From Planctomycetota bacterium (GTDB lineage Bacteria; Planctomycetota; Phycisphaerae; Phycisphaerales; SM1A02), in contig JACZRS010000007.1 in the NCBI GenBank assembly GCA_022574595.1, forward strand, positions 117,125-181,124: a stretch of 64,000 nucleotides of DNA, written 5' to 3'. Each line of letters begins with the position of its first letter. The stretch's first letter is position 1. This document shows positions 27,352 to 36,447 of this stretch, one piece after another. Position numbers and translations under genes: made by a program. Below the pieces are notes generated by a model. The model was not told the origin of the DNA. It saw only the letters and a list, made by a program, of their open reading frames with translations, and ran no database searches.

Positions 27352-28769
27352 CCCCAGTTTGCGAAAAGTAAGAGCAGATCGTTGGTACTAACGTTGCAAT
27401 CACCATCAAGATCAGCAGGACAGATTTTACAATTTGGGCACGCCCCCCAGTTACTAAATAATATTAGTAAATCAGTAGTGTTCACCACACCATCGCCGTT
27501 TAGATCGCCGGGGATTTGGGGTATATTGGTTTGGTATGCTCGAACATCTGTTCCAACTCCACAGACGATTAGGATTCCATCCTGGCCAATGGCCGGGCCG
27601 CCGATATTTACGTTGGGGATATTTGTGGACCATCGTAAAGTAAGATCAGCATTAAGTGCGAATAGCGCGCCGCTGGGGAAACTGCCGTTTGTAACAAAGA
27701 CATTACCTGCAGCATCGATCGCCATCCTCGGTTGTAGTGGAAAGCCAAATGCCAATGGTTTGGATACATTTACAATGCCGCCAGTAATTGGATCAATACG
27801 CAAGATGGTAAACACATCATTATCATTGTCTGTTTGGTAGGAATAGACAGAACCGTCAGGCCCGACACCCATTGTTCCAAAGGGTATGTAGCCAAGCGGA
27901 ACTGACCATTTTTCGTTTAGAGCAATACCGGTATCTTCTAAAGCGACAAGAAAATCTGTAATAATGTTGTTTTGTGTTCTAGGCGCATAAACCGTACCGT
28001 CCGGCCCAACGAAAAGCCCGAGTTGCTGAATGACTCCGCCTCCAATACCGTTTGAAGAATACAGAACGTCTCCAGTAGCAAGATCAATAGCAGTAACGAT
28101 TGGCCCTTGAGCTGACGCTTGCCAGAAATATCCCGTATTCTCAAAGACTGATACAAGACACCCGTTAGAAGTAGGGCAGCTTCGTTGTGTCTGCCACATA
28201 GTTGTGCCATCATTTTTGCTTATACGCATGACGCTAGAGAAATTGCCAACGATTAGATCTCCGTTTGATGTGAAAGCTAATCCTTCGGTAGTTGATTCAT
28301 TTATTAAGTTTTGAGATTCCCAAATAATAGAACCATCTATAACATCTAAAGCGTATAGAGGCGATTGATTTGTGTTGCCTGCTCTTGTTGCATATACCTG
28401 TCCGTCACGAATTGCACTAACGCGGCTGCGCCAATCATCCGGTGGAGTGTATGGCAATTGTATATCCCACAATTGCGCGCCCGTATGTAGATCGTGAGCA
28501 ACAATTGTTGTGCCTGTGGGAATGGTGAAAGAAGTTATGCGCGCCATAACCACGGTGTTGCCTTCGATTACTGCTTGTTGTGCCACTATAGCGGGAAGGC
28601 TGCCCTGCCAAAGCAATTGGTTTTCTGATGGGGCGAACTGCGAAGAAAGACAATCGCGCGAGGAACTACCGCCGGAACCAGTTGTCCAATCGCCTGACTG
28701 CGCATTGACATTTGCTGTTACCGATCCGACAAGGAAGCAAATTGCCAGTGCATTACTTTTGCTGATCAT
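27348..28769 (-). CDS. Secreted PQQ-like beta-propeller with dockerin-like tail
   Basis: After a signal peptide (ALAICFLVGSVTANVNAQ) the protein forms a PQQ/BamB-like propeller: repeated blades such as VVMARITSFTIPTGTTIVAH, HTGAQLWDIQLP, DVIDGSIIWES, KNDGTTMWQTQ and ALNADLTLRWST with Trp-docking positions. The C-terminus carries paired calcium-loop motifs, DLNGDGVVNTTDLLILFSNWG and DLDGDCNVSTNDLLLLFANWG, as in its neighbours at 23035 and 25046. No enzymatic residues are evident. A structural or binding role outside the cytoplasm is inferred. Confidence 0.9.
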   Translation of the reverse strand: MISKSNALAICFLVGSVTANVNAQSGDWTTGSGGSSSRDCLSSQFAPSENQLLWQGSLPAIVAQQAVIEGNTVVMARITSFTIPTGTTIVAHDLHTGAQLWDIQLPYTPPDDWRSRVSAIRDGQVYATRAGNTNQSPLYALDVIDGSIIWESQNLINESTTEGLAFTSNGDLIVGNFSSVMRISKNDGTTMWQTQRSCPTSNGCLVSVFENTGYFWQASAQGPIVTAIDLATGDVLYSSNGIGGGVIQQLGLFVGPDGTVYAPRTQNNIITDFLVALEDTGIALNEKWSVPLGYIPFGTMGVGPDGSVYSYQTDNDNDVFTILRIDPITGGIVNVSKPLAFGFPLQPRMAIDAAGNVFVTNGSFPSGALFALNADLTLRWSTNIPNVNIGGPAIGQDGILIVCGVGTDVRAYQTNIPQIPGDLNGDGVVNTTDLLILFSNWGACPNCKICPADLDGDCNVSTNDLLLLFANWG

Positions 28770-28925
28770 GGCTATCTTTCTCCTGCAGTAGCTTAGAAGC
28801 TGAGAAATCTGCTAATTGTTTAATACTAACGATCTATGCCAATTGACGCGACAAAAAAATCTACAGTCGGTCCTTAGGCTAGCTTAAAATCAGCAAATAG
28901 CTGAATGTTAGGTAAACTGCTGGTT

Positions 28926-29585
28926 ATGAATATGACCGCACAGCGTTGGCGATACATTCAGGAATATAGCAAAGAGGTGTTCGGACAGGAGGATGCTCAC
29001 CTATCTGGGCTTATGCAAGAAGCGATCGCAAACGGATTGCCAAGTATTGCAATTACAGCGGATGTCGGCCGATTGCTGATGATCCTTGCATCGACAACTC
29101 GAGGGAGATTAGCAATTGAGGTAGGAACGCTCGGGGGATATTCGGGTATTTGGCTGGCACGGGGTTTAGCAAATGCTGGCCGCCTTATCACAATTGAACT
29201 AGAGGACAAACACGCAGATTTCGCTCAAAGGCAATTTGAGCTGGCAAGTGTTGCAAATCGCATCGAAATAAAAAGAGGAGCAGCGTTGGATGTATTGCCT
29301 CATCTTGCTGAGGAATTAGAACCGGGCAGCGTTGATGTTGTTTTTCTCGATGCAGTTAAAAGTGAATATCCCCAATATTGGACATTGATTCGTAATTTAA
29401 TCGCCAAAGGTGGAATCATACTTGCAGATAACGCATTAGGTTCTGATACCTGGCATATTGATGATGAAAGTGATCCGCAGCGCATAGCTATGGATAAATT
29501 TAATCGCTTAGTAGCAAGTGATCCAGAGTTTGAAGCTTCGATTATTCCGCTTCGCAACGGCGTTCTAGTCGGGCGGAGAATGTAA
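28926..29585 (+). CDS. O-methyltransferase (SAM-dependent, class I, family 3-like)
   Basis: The protein has the SAM-binding Rossmann pattern of O-methyltransferase family 3: IEVGTLGGYSGIWLARGL (motif I), then RLITIELEDKHADFA with the ribose-binding acidic residue, VDVVFLDAVKSEYPQYW and GGIILADNALGSDTW with the family metal-binding Asp and Asn. The substrate could be a catechol-like or CoA-linked phenolic; nothing local decides it. I chose ATG 28926 (MNMTAQRW) since upstream residues (LGKLLV) look unlike the family; ATG 28905 and 28932 are alternatives. It converges on tsf. Confidence 0.9.
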   Translation: MNMTAQRWRYIQEYSKEVFGQEDAHLSGLMQEAIANGLPSIAITADVGRLLMILASTTRGRLAIEVGTLGGYSGIWLARGLANAGRLITIELEDKHADFAQRQFELASVANRIEIKRGAALDVLPHLAEELEPGSVDVVFLDAVKSEYPQYWTLIRNLIAKGGIILADNALGSDTWHIDDESDPQRIAMDKFNRLVASDPEFEASIIPLRNGVLVGRRM

Positions 29586-29600
29586 GATTGCTTTATTTAA

Positions 29601-29632
29601 TTAAAAACCCCCACAACTAAAAGCTGTGAGGC
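29601..29632 (-). terminator. Rho-independent terminator of rpsB-tsf
   Basis: On the minus strand the sequence CCTCACAGCTTTTAGTTGTG followed by GGGGTTTTTAATT forms a G/C stem with loop TTTTA and a U tract. It lies about 35 bases after the tsf stop. Confidence 0.8.
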
Positions 29633-29666
29633 TAAAACTATTTCACATAGCTAGAACTAGAGTAAG

Positions 29667-30485
29667 TTAATCAATCCCAACAACATAACGTACAAATTTT
29701 TTGATGGTTACACCTTCGGGAAGCACATCCTTAACCGCGGTTTTACCCGCAGGATCTTTTACATACATCTGATTTAGCAGGGTAGTTTCTTCGAGGTATT
29801 TTCGCACTTTACCTGTTGCAATCATCTGCGCGATTTCGTCGTTCTTGCCCGACTCCTTTGCTTGGATAATTGCATCGGTTTTAATCTGATCGATAGTTGC
29901 AGCAGGGATATCTTCTTCACTAACACCAATTGGTGTGGGAACGTGCGCCACAATGTGCATGCATATACCAGCTAATAATTCAGCATCAGCTTGTCCCTCG
30001 ATTTGAATGAGGGCAGCGGTCTTGCCGTTGTGATGAAGATAGCTTCCAAATGCTCCGCCTTCTAAATTTTCGCCACGCGCGAAGCTGGCGTTCTCGCCTG
30101 TGGTGATACGCAAATCATCAATAAGCGTGTCAATTTCTCCTGCTGAGGCAACAGGGCCGGCAGGCGATGCAAGAGCAATCTTTGCTATAGCATCAACCGT
30201 ACCTATGAATTTCTCGTTACGCGCGGTGAAGTCCGTTTCAGTGCGGACTTCAGTGATAACTGCATTTGAGCCATTAATGAGAATTCCAATTCGGCCTTCT
30301 GCTGCTGCGCGCTCCGTGCGTTTTTCCATTTTCCCTTTGAGTTTATCGCGTAGCCACTCTTCAGCGGCTGCCATGTCTCCGTTACATTGGGACATGGCTT
30401 TCTTGCAATCCATCATTCCAAGGCCGGTTTTTTGCCTTAAGGCCATTACATCTTTAGCAGAAAATTTAGCTTCCACAGTACCCAT
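29667..30485 (-). CDS. tsf: Translation elongation factor Ts
   Basis: EF-Ts recycles EF-Tu-GDP. The protein starts MGTVEAKFSAKDVMALRQKT and has the two Ts signature regions: TGLGMMDCKKAMSQCNGDM near the N-terminus and TDFTARNEKF in the core, followed by DPAGKTAVKDVLPEG and KKFVRYVVGI at the C-terminus. AGGAG lies about eight bases before the ATG. The length (272 aa) is normal. It follows rpsB by 23 bases; this order is widely conserved and the two are expressed together with the terminator at 29601. Confidence 0.97.
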   Translation of the reverse strand: MGTVEAKFSAKDVMALRQKTGLGMMDCKKAMSQCNGDMAAAEEWLRDKLKGKMEKRTERAAAEGRIGILINGSNAVITEVRTETDFTARNEKFIGTVDAIAKIALASPAGPVASAGEIDTLIDDLRITTGENASFARGENLEGGAFGSYLHHNGKTAALIQIEGQADAELLAGICMHIVAHVPTPIGVSEEDIPAATIDQIKTDAIIQAKESGKNDEIAQMIATGKVRKYLEETTLLNQMYVKDPAGKTAVKDVLPEGVTIKKFVRYVVGID

Positions 30486-30508
30486 CCTATTACTCCTGGA
30501 TAGAACAT

Positions 30509-31378
30509 TTATGTGCTTGGTGAGTCCCCGGTTGCGCTTACAGGTGCCGCAGGTGTTGGCTCACTAGTAGTGGCTGCTGTCTCTGCATCAATTGGGGGCG
30601 AGCTTGGCTCTTGTGCAGAAAACATGGCGCGAGAAGAGCGTTTGCGCGGTGTTGGAGAATCTTCAGCAATTTGATCCCTATCGCCACTTTCAGATGCTCT
30701 CGCAGCTTTGCCTTGAGTTACCGCTTCGCATAGCTCGCGGACAATAACATCAATTGATCTCATTGAGTCATCATTACCGGGGATTGGAATATCCACAGCA
30801 TCCGGATCGCCATCACTATCAAGTAGTGCAATTGTCGGAATGTTAAGTGAACGAGCTTCGCGCAGAGCATTTATCTCGCGCGTAACATCAATGACAACGA
30901 CGGCGCCCGGCAATTTGGTCATATTTCTAACACCTTGAAGGTTACGCGTTATTTTGCGTTTTTCGCGCAATAGCTGCGATGTCATCTTCTTGGAGTAGTT
31001 TTCTATCTCGCCTGATTCGACAAGCCTTTCAAGCTCTTCCAATCGTTTGAGCCGTTCACGAATCGTGCGGTGATTGGTCAGGGTTCCGCCCAGCCAGCGT
31101 TCGGTAACCCATGGCATGCCTACACTCGTAGCATGTTGTTCGATAGCGTGACGGGCTTGGCGCTTAGTTCCTACAAAACAAACTTCTTTTCCCTCTGCAA
31201 CCACACCGGTAACGAATTTCTTAGCTAAAAGAAGTCCGCGCACAGTTTGTCGGATATCCAGGATGTGAATTTTATTTCTTACGCCGAAGATGTAGGGTTT
31301 CATCTTCGGATTCCAGTTACTTCGGCGTTGACCGAAATGAATCCCCGCTCCGATCAGGTCTTTAACCAGTGATGGCAT
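30509..31378 (-). CDS. rpsB: 30S ribosomal protein S2 with a disordered C-terminal extension
   Basis: S2 assembles late in the 30S subunit. From ATG 31378, preceded by GAGG, the protein is MPSLVKDLIGAGIHFGQRRS, continuing into the conserved RRSNWNPKMKPYIFGVRN, LLAKKFV, VCFVGTKRQARHAIEQ, PWVTERWLGGTLTNHRTI, KLPGAVVVIDV and IPTIALLDSDGDPDAVDIPI. The conserved fold ends near residue 225. It is followed by a Pro/Ser/Thr/Ala-rich tail of about 60 residues (SPPIDAETAATTSEPTPAAP). In the tsf operon. The longer reading frame from 31402 adds eight residues with no support. Confidence 0.97.
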   Translation of the reverse strand: MPSLVKDLIGAGIHFGQRRSNWNPKMKPYIFGVRNKIHILDIRQTVRGLLLAKKFVTGVVAEGKEVCFVGTKRQARHAIEQHATSVGMPWVTERWLGGTLTNHRTIRERLKRLEELERLVESGEIENYSKKMTSQLLREKRKITRNLQGVRNMTKLPGAVVVIDVTREINALREARSLNIPTIALLDSDGDPDAVDIPIPGNDDSMRSIDVIVRELCEAVTQGKAARASESGDRDQIAEDSPTPRKRSSRAMFSAQEPSSPPIDAETAATTSEPTPAAPVSATGDSPST

Positions 31379-31651
31379 AAAAATAGCCTCATGCAGCGAC
31401 ACCGCAGATCAGTTCGTGGGATCGGTTAGTAACCGAAAACAAATCCGCCAAGGGCGCTTCGTAGAATCCATCTGGGTGGGCGTGTTTGCCAAATTCACAG
31501 ATGAATAAATACAAAGTAACTTAGGTAGCAAGTCCCACGATCATGCTTCCCATTACCCGCTTCTTGCGAGTAGTCGAGCAGTTTAGCCCCCCCGATTGGT
31601 GGGTTCAACCCAACAAGGGTTAGGTTATGGAATTAAACCTCAAAGCTTAGC
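31379..31651. other. Intergenic region upstream of rpsB
   Basis: About 350 bases separate rpsB from the first pseudopilin gene. Most of it must be the rpsB promoter and leader; S2 leaders are often autoregulatory, but I could not identify a specific structure here. No gene was found. The left end overlaps the terminator region at 31652. Confidence 0.4.
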
Positions 31652-31697
31652 AAAAAGAGAAAAGGCTGCGTCCTTGGTTGGAACGCAGCCTAAAAAA
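31652..31697 (-). terminator. Terminator of pseudopilin-like gene 1
   Basis: A long stem pairs AGGCTGCGTTCC with GGACGCAGCCT, followed on the minus strand by TTTCTCTTTTT. It is about 30 bases past the stop of the gene at 31726. The plus-strand side is also T-poor but A-rich, so it may act in both directions. Confidence 0.85.
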
Positions 31698-31725
31698 GCT
31701 GTAAAGCAGCCAGAAAGCTAGGTAC

Positions 31726-32871
31726 TTATTGCTCGCTGCCGAGCGTATCTCGACCAAGAGCTCCATCCGTTGTGAGGACGTGGTAGCTGGTCGATGTAAA
31801 GTCGTAGCCGTAAGAGGAGTAATAACCATCACCAGATCCAGGTGCGTAACTGCCGTTGAATGGGGTGTCTCTGCTCCAGAGGCCGACTTCCGTGTTGCCA
31901 AACACTCGACGATTGGCATTCATGGCTTCTTGCGTACCCATCAGCCTTGCTGAAGAATCGTAAAACAGTGTGGCTGGTGCTGATTCAAAGCCCATGTTGA
32001 ACCAATAAGGCTCGCAGGCATTGCCCCAGGGCGAGGTGAATGATGGATTGCAGATAGTTCGTACATTCTGTAGCCACGGATGCTCAAGCATGTGAGTCTT
32101 AAGTGTTGGGTAACGAATTGAACCCATCTTGGGTGTACGGTGGCCTGCTGGGATATCCCATGGATCTTGCCAACCAGCGTTGTGATCTTGTGGGTCGCCG
32201 GGATTTTCAGCGCGCATTACTGATGGTGAAAACAGCGCCGCCGGGGATAGGCAATAGGTAGTCCAGACTGGAGGATTGCAACCTGTCGAAAACTCAGCTG
32301 GATCATCCAGGCATGGCTCGATAATGTGCCAGAAAGGATCCTTTGGTGCATAGAATATCTTGTCATAGTACTTGTTGCTTACATATGTGCTTAGCTGTTT
32401 GACGTTGGGGTATCGGAACCAGCCAAAGCCTGGAACACCATGACCGCCGGGGAAACCGATTGGTTCGACTGCCCAGTAGTGATCCGGGTGACCCGGCCAG
32501 TATGAATACATTCCGGTTGATCCCGGATTTTGCGAGTCTGGGCCGGCCACGCCCCAGCCAGCAATTTGGGGTGGGTGTCCTATATGGTGATCTCCACCAG
32601 GTGGCATGCCGATTGCTTCGTTGTAAGCAGCCATGTTGCCGTATAGTGAGATGTTGTACCTATTCAGTGATAACTGAGAATCCTCCCAGTCGCCGGCATA
32701 GGCGTTATGCGCAACCCCAAGTTGTCTGAGATTGCTGATCGATGTACTGGTTCGTGCTTTGTCTCGTGCTTTGCCAATTGCCGGAAGGAGGATGCCGATG
32801 AGCAGTGCGATGATCGAGACCACCACCAATAGCTCGACAATTGTAAAGCCCCTGTTTTTCTTCTGATTCAT
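31726..32871 (-). CDS. Type II pseudopilin-like protein, tandem paralogue 1
   Basis: From ATG 32871 the protein is MNQKKNRGFTIVELLVVVS, a prepilin cleavage/methylation site (G before F, Glu at +5) followed by one membrane helix. The mature part is large (about 370 residues) and includes ARTSTSISNLRQLG, MGSIRYPTLKTHMLEHPW and a C-terminal GLWSRDTPFNGSYAPG and SYHVLTTDGALGRDTLG. Such planctomycete proteins are processed by prepilin peptidase and probably enter a pilus-like or secretion fibre. The upstream reading frame to 32910 has no start support. Monocistronic with its own terminator. It is nearly identical over its last 150 residues to the genes at 33111 and 34825. Confidence 0.92.
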   Translation of the reverse strand: MNQKKNRGFTIVELLVVVSIIALLIGILLPAIGKARDKARTSTSISNLRQLGVAHNAYAGDWEDSQLSLNRYNISLYGNMAAYNEAIGMPPGGDHHIGHPPQIAGWGVAGPDSQNPGSTGMYSYWPGHPDHYWAVEPIGFPGGHGVPGFGWFRYPNVKQLSTYVSNKYYDKIFYAPKDPFWHIIEPCLDDPAEFSTGCNPPVWTTYCLSPAALFSPSVMRAENPGDPQDHNAGWQDPWDIPAGHRTPKMGSIRYPTLKTHMLEHPWLQNVRTICNPSFTSPWGNACEPYWFNMGFESAPATLFYDSSARLMGTQEAMNANRRVFGNTEVGLWSRDTPFNGSYAPGSGDGYYSSYGYDFTSTSYHVLTTDGALGRDTLGSEQ

Positions 32872-33040
32872 AAACAACCATACCTTTCTGCGACGACCCG
32901 TGCGACGCATTTGAGAAGTGATATTCCCGGTGCCCTAGTCCGGGTAGACATGAAATGCTTGAATAATGATACCGCGATATTCCAGAAATGCCAAGCATTT
33001 AATAGATGAAAGGCCTGTTTTCGCTTTTTTTCTGTAAAAT

Positions 33041-33073
33041 AAGGGCTATGTCCTAGTAGACATAGCCCTTTTT
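33041..33073 (-). terminator. Hairpin terminator of pseudopilin-like gene 2
   Basis: A 12-base stem (AAGGGCTATGTC / GACATAGCCCTT) with loop TACTAG lies about 40 bases after the stop of the gene at 33111. The minus-strand tail is ATTTTACAG, a weak U tract. Confidence 0.7.
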
Positions 33074-33110
33074 AGATCGCAAATGAGCTTAGAAAGCTCG
33101 GAAAACGGGT

Positions 33111-34265
33111 TTATTGCTCGCTGCCGAGCGTGTCTCGACCGAGAGCTCCATCCGTTGTGAGGATGTGGTAGCTGGTCGATGTAAAGTCATAAGCGTAGGT
33201 GGAGTAATAACCACCACCACCTCCGGGTGCGTAACTGCCGTTAAATGGGGTGTCTCTGCTCCAGAGGCCGACTTCCGTGTTGCCAAACACTCGACGATTG
33301 GCGTTCATGGCTTCTTGTGTACCCATCAGCCTTGCTGAAGCATCATAGAACAGTGTAGCGGGTGCTGATTCAAAGCCGTGGTTGAACCAATAAGGCTCAC
33401 AGGCATTGCCCACTGGCGAAGTGAATGAAGGATTGCAAATTGTGCGGACATTCTGTAACCAGGGATGCTCAAGCATGTGAGTCTTAAGCGTTGGGTATCG
33501 AATTGAACCCATCTTGGGTGTACGGTGGCCTGCGGGGATATCCCATGGATCCTGCCAACCCGCGTTGTGATCTTGTGGGTCGCCGGGATTTTCAGCGCGC
33601 ATTACTGATGGTGAAAACAGCGCAGCAGGGGATAGGCAATAGGTAGTCCAGATTGGGGAGGAATTACAATTGGTGGCAAATTCAGCCGGGCTATCCAGGC
33701 ATGGCTCGATAACGTGCCAGAATGGATCCTTGGGCGCGTAGAAGATTTTGTCATACCAGCGACCACTAACGTATGTGCTTAGTTGTTTGACATTTGGGAG
33801 TCTAAACCAACCAAAGCCTGGAATACCATTTGATCCACCGGGGAAGCCGATTGGCTCGACCGCCCAGTTGTGATTTACCTGTGGGTGGTTTGGCCAATAT
33901 GCATAAAGTCCTGACGATCCTGCATTTGGCGCGTCTGGGGGGGCCACGCCCCATCCAGCGATTAGTGGTGGGTGTCCGGTTCCTGCGTGCCCAGTGTAGC
34001 CTATGGCGATGCCGTAATCGTCCACAGAATTATATAGGCTGATGTTGTACCTTACCAGGGAAAGTTGCGAATCTTCCCAGTCGCCGGCATAAGCATTATG
34101 CGCAACCCCGAGTTGCCTCAGATTGCTGATGGATGTACTCGTGCGCGCTTTGTCACGTGCTTTGCCAATTGCCGGAAGGAGGATGCCGATGAGCAGTGCG
34201 ATGATCGAAACCACCACCAATAGCTCAACGATCGTGAACCCCTTTTTCAGTCTTGTTTTTCTCAT
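33111..34265 (-). CDS. Type II pseudopilin-like protein, tandem paralogue 2
   Basis: I start the gene at ATG 34265, MRKTRLKKGFTIVELLVV, because the 43 upstream codons begin at TTG and look unrelated. The prepilin motif is followed by the same body as paralogue 1: ARTSTSISNLRQLGVAHNAY, then a variable middle (GSNGIPGFGWFRLPNVKQL), then the well conserved HRTPKMGSIRYPTLKTHM and DTPFNGSYAPGGGGGYYSTY. Copies 1 and 2 are closer to each other than to copy 3 in the region after NLRQLG. The gene is separately terminated at 33041. Confidence 0.92.
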   Translation of the reverse strand: MRKTRLKKGFTIVELLVVVSIIALLIGILLPAIGKARDKARTSTSISNLRQLGVAHNAYAGDWEDSQLSLVRYNISLYNSVDDYGIAIGYTGHAGTGHPPLIAGWGVAPPDAPNAGSSGLYAYWPNHPQVNHNWAVEPIGFPGGSNGIPGFGWFRLPNVKQLSTYVSGRWYDKIFYAPKDPFWHVIEPCLDSPAEFATNCNSSPIWTTYCLSPAALFSPSVMRAENPGDPQDHNAGWQDPWDIPAGHRTPKMGSIRYPTLKTHMLEHPWLQNVRTICNPSFTSPVGNACEPYWFNHGFESAPATLFYDASARLMGTQEAMNANRRVFGNTEVGLWSRDTPFNGSYAPGGGGGYYSTYAYDFTSTSYHILTTDGALGRDTLGSEQ

Positions 34266-34756
34266 AGCAGAATTGACCTTTCTTTTGATTAAGACGCTGA
34301 TGTGCGCGCCCTTTCTACGAATTACTTTGTTCGAATCTTGCTCTACTTCTGTCAAGAGCAATGCCGCATGAGATTCAATGCTCTTGTACGACAAATTGCT
34401 TCAATTCAATCAATGTACTCCGCAAATGTAATGCAGGCCCCTAAGAAGTGACGACCAATGCCTACACAAATATACTACGAGGCCCGCCCCGTGGTTGCGA
34501 CGCCTCGCTTAGGTCGCATTGCAAGTCTACAGGGCTTTGAGCCACAGGCAAGCCTTAAGAACCATGTTTTTCCCAATTTAGTTACAATATATATTCTAAG
34601 ACAGACCGACTAGACCATCATGCAAACCAATTGCATGGGTTAGTCTGGGTAACTCTCGACTAATCTTACACTTGCAAATGCTATAAATATCTAAGAAATA
34701 GGCGTTCTAGTGACTTTGAAGGCTTATTGCCGACTGTAAAAGCTGTTTTCCTATAG
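34266..34756. other. Intergenic region between pseudopilin-like genes 2 and 3
   Basis: About 490 bases without a gene. It must hold the promoter of paralogue 2. It contains a 22-base repeat at 34479 that recurs at 36186, and a tract rich in A/T near 34560-34600. No coding signal was found. Confidence 0.5.
34479..34500. repeat. 22-bp intergenic repeat, copy 1
   Basis: GAGGCCCGCCCCGTGGTTGC followed by GA; one base differs from the copy at 36186. Both lie upstream of pseudopilin-like genes. Confidence 0.6.
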
Positions 34757-34784
34757 AAAAGGGCTGAGCTTTTTGCTCTGCCCT
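34757..34784 (-). terminator. Terminator of pseudopilin-like gene 3
   Basis: On the minus strand GGGCAGAGC pairs with GCTCAGCCC around loop AAAAA (one A/A mismatch), followed by TTTTC. It lies about 40 bases past the stop at 34825. Confidence 0.75.
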
Positions 34785-34824
34785 TCGAATTCTTTAGGGA
34801 AATTGCCTTTCTTGGCATGTTGTC

Positions 34825-35961
34825 TTACTGCTCGCTACCCAGCGTGTCTCGACCGAGAGCTCCATCCGTTGTGAGGATGTGGTAGCTGGTCGATGTAAAG
34901 TCATAGCCGTAAGAGGAGAAATAACCATCACCAGATCCAGGTGCGTAACTGCCGTTAAATGGGGTGTCTCTGCTCCAGAGGCCGATTTCCGTGTTGCCAA
35001 ACACTCGGCGATTGGCGTTCATGGCTTCTTGTGTACCCATCAGCCTAGCTGAACCATCATAGAACAGCGTAGCGGGTGCTGATTCAAAGCCGTGGTTGAA
35101 CCAATAAGGCTCGCAGGCATTATTCCATGGGCCAGTAAATGATGGGTTGCAAATGGTTCGGACGTTCTGAAGCCAGGGATGCTCAAGCATGTGAGTTTTA
35201 AGTGTTGGGTAACGAATTGAACCCATCTTCGGTGTGCGGTGACCGGCTGGGACATCCCATGGATCCTGCCAACCTGAGTTGTGATCTTGTCCGTCTTGGG
35301 GATTTTCAGCGCGCATGACTGCTGGTGAAAACAGCGATGCCGGGGACAGGCAATAAGTTGACCAGATCGGAGGACTGCACTCAGCCGTTGTAGGAGCTTC
35401 GCTGGGATTGTCCAGACATGGTTCGATTATGTGGGAAAACGGATCTTTGGGGGCGTAATAAACCTTGTCGTACCAACGGCCCCCAACGTATTGGCTTAAC
35501 TGCTTAACGTTTGGAAGCCTAAACCAACCAAATCCATTGACACCAGCTCCTCCGGGGAATCCGATCGGCTCAACTGCCCAGTAGTGCTGGTCCCAAGCGG
35601 GCCAATAAGCAAAAAGCTGTGAAGTGCCGGAATCAGGATCTATGCCCCAGCCTGCGATCAGAGGAGGATGGCCTTGGGAATAGCTACCTCCTGAATACCC
35701 GATCGCGCCATTATACGCAGCCATGTCTTCATACAACGAAATGTTGTATCTAGCCAGGGAAAGCTGCGAATCTTCCCAGTCACCAGCATAGGCGTTGTGA
35801 GCTGTGGCTAACTGGCGCAGATTGCTGATTGATGTACTTGTTCTGGCTTTGTCTCTCGCTTTACCAATGGCAGGAAGGAGGATTCCAATGAGCAACGCGA
35901 TGATCGAGACGACCACTAATAGCTCAACGATTGTAAAAGCCTTTTTGGGATTTCTTGGCAT
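34825..35961 (-). CDS. Type II pseudopilin-like protein, tandem paralogue 3
   Basis: The protein begins MPRNPKKAFTIVELLVVVS; note that alanine, not glycine, precedes the cleaved Phe, an accepted but less common prepilin site. AAGGAG lies 11 bases before the ATG. The body follows paralogues 1 and 2 closely, with differences in the middle (LFAYWPAWDQHYWAVEPIGF, FSHIIEPCLDNPSEAP) and near identity from HRTPKMGSIRYPTLKTHM to the stop. All three keep the conserved Cys residues around CLDNPSE and SPPIWSTYCLSPA. It is separately transcribed and terminated. Confidence 0.92.
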   Translation of the reverse strand: MPRNPKKAFTIVELLVVVSIIALLIGILLPAIGKARDKARTSTSISNLRQLATAHNAYAGDWEDSQLSLARYNISLYEDMAAYNGAIGYSGGSYSQGHPPLIAGWGIDPDSGTSQLFAYWPAWDQHYWAVEPIGFPGGAGVNGFGWFRLPNVKQLSQYVGGRWYDKVYYAPKDPFSHIIEPCLDNPSEAPTTAECSPPIWSTYCLSPASLFSPAVMRAENPQDGQDHNSGWQDPWDVPAGHRTPKMGSIRYPTLKTHMLEHPWLQNVRTICNPSFTGPWNNACEPYWFNHGFESAPATLFYDGSARLMGTQEAMNANRRVFGNTEIGLWSRDTPFNGSYAPGSGDGYFSSYGYDFTSTSYHILTTDGALGRDTLGSEQ

Positions 35962-36447
35962 GATGATGCTACTCCTTTTTTGTGCAGCAATTAAGTTGCA
36001 CGTAAAGAGGCGCAGAACACCGGGTTACCCTTAAGGCCCCCACCGGTAGAGAATGTCACGCCGGGATCGAATTCTTCTGAGCTAATTCGGCGTTAACTTA
36101 ATTCTACTTCTTCAGGTGGTGGGGTGCCTCCGCTTGGGTTATGCAGTCTCGCAGATTTGTCAGCTGAGTACTGCTTGTTAATTGCGAGGCTCGCCCCGTG
36201 GTTGCGAGCCTTGCATTGATCTGATTCGGAAAACTTATCACTTAATTAAGCGCGCAAAGCGCAGAAATATTCTCGCAATAAAAAAAACAATAACTTCTTT
36301 AAATAGCAACCAGGGTTGCAATAGAAATGTCGAGCCAATTAGGCCCAAAATAAAACCAATTTTAAGCAGGGTATTGTCTAACCGCTGCTACTACTTAATA
36401 CTTTGATGCAGTCCAAAGTGTTTCATGTCAAATCATTTTGTTATTTA
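35962..36447. other. Intergenic region upstream of pseudopilin-like gene 3
   Basis: About 490 bases between pseudopilin gene 3 and the ruvB stop. It holds the copy of the 22-base repeat at 36186 and presumably the promoter of gene 3. I found no gene. Confidence 0.45.
36186..36207. repeat. 22-bp intergenic repeat, copy 2
   Basis: GAGGCTCGCCCCGTGGTTGC followed by GA, one mismatch from the copy at 34479. In this copy GAGGCTCGC...TTGCGAGCC can form an extended hairpin with flanking bases. Confidence 0.6.
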
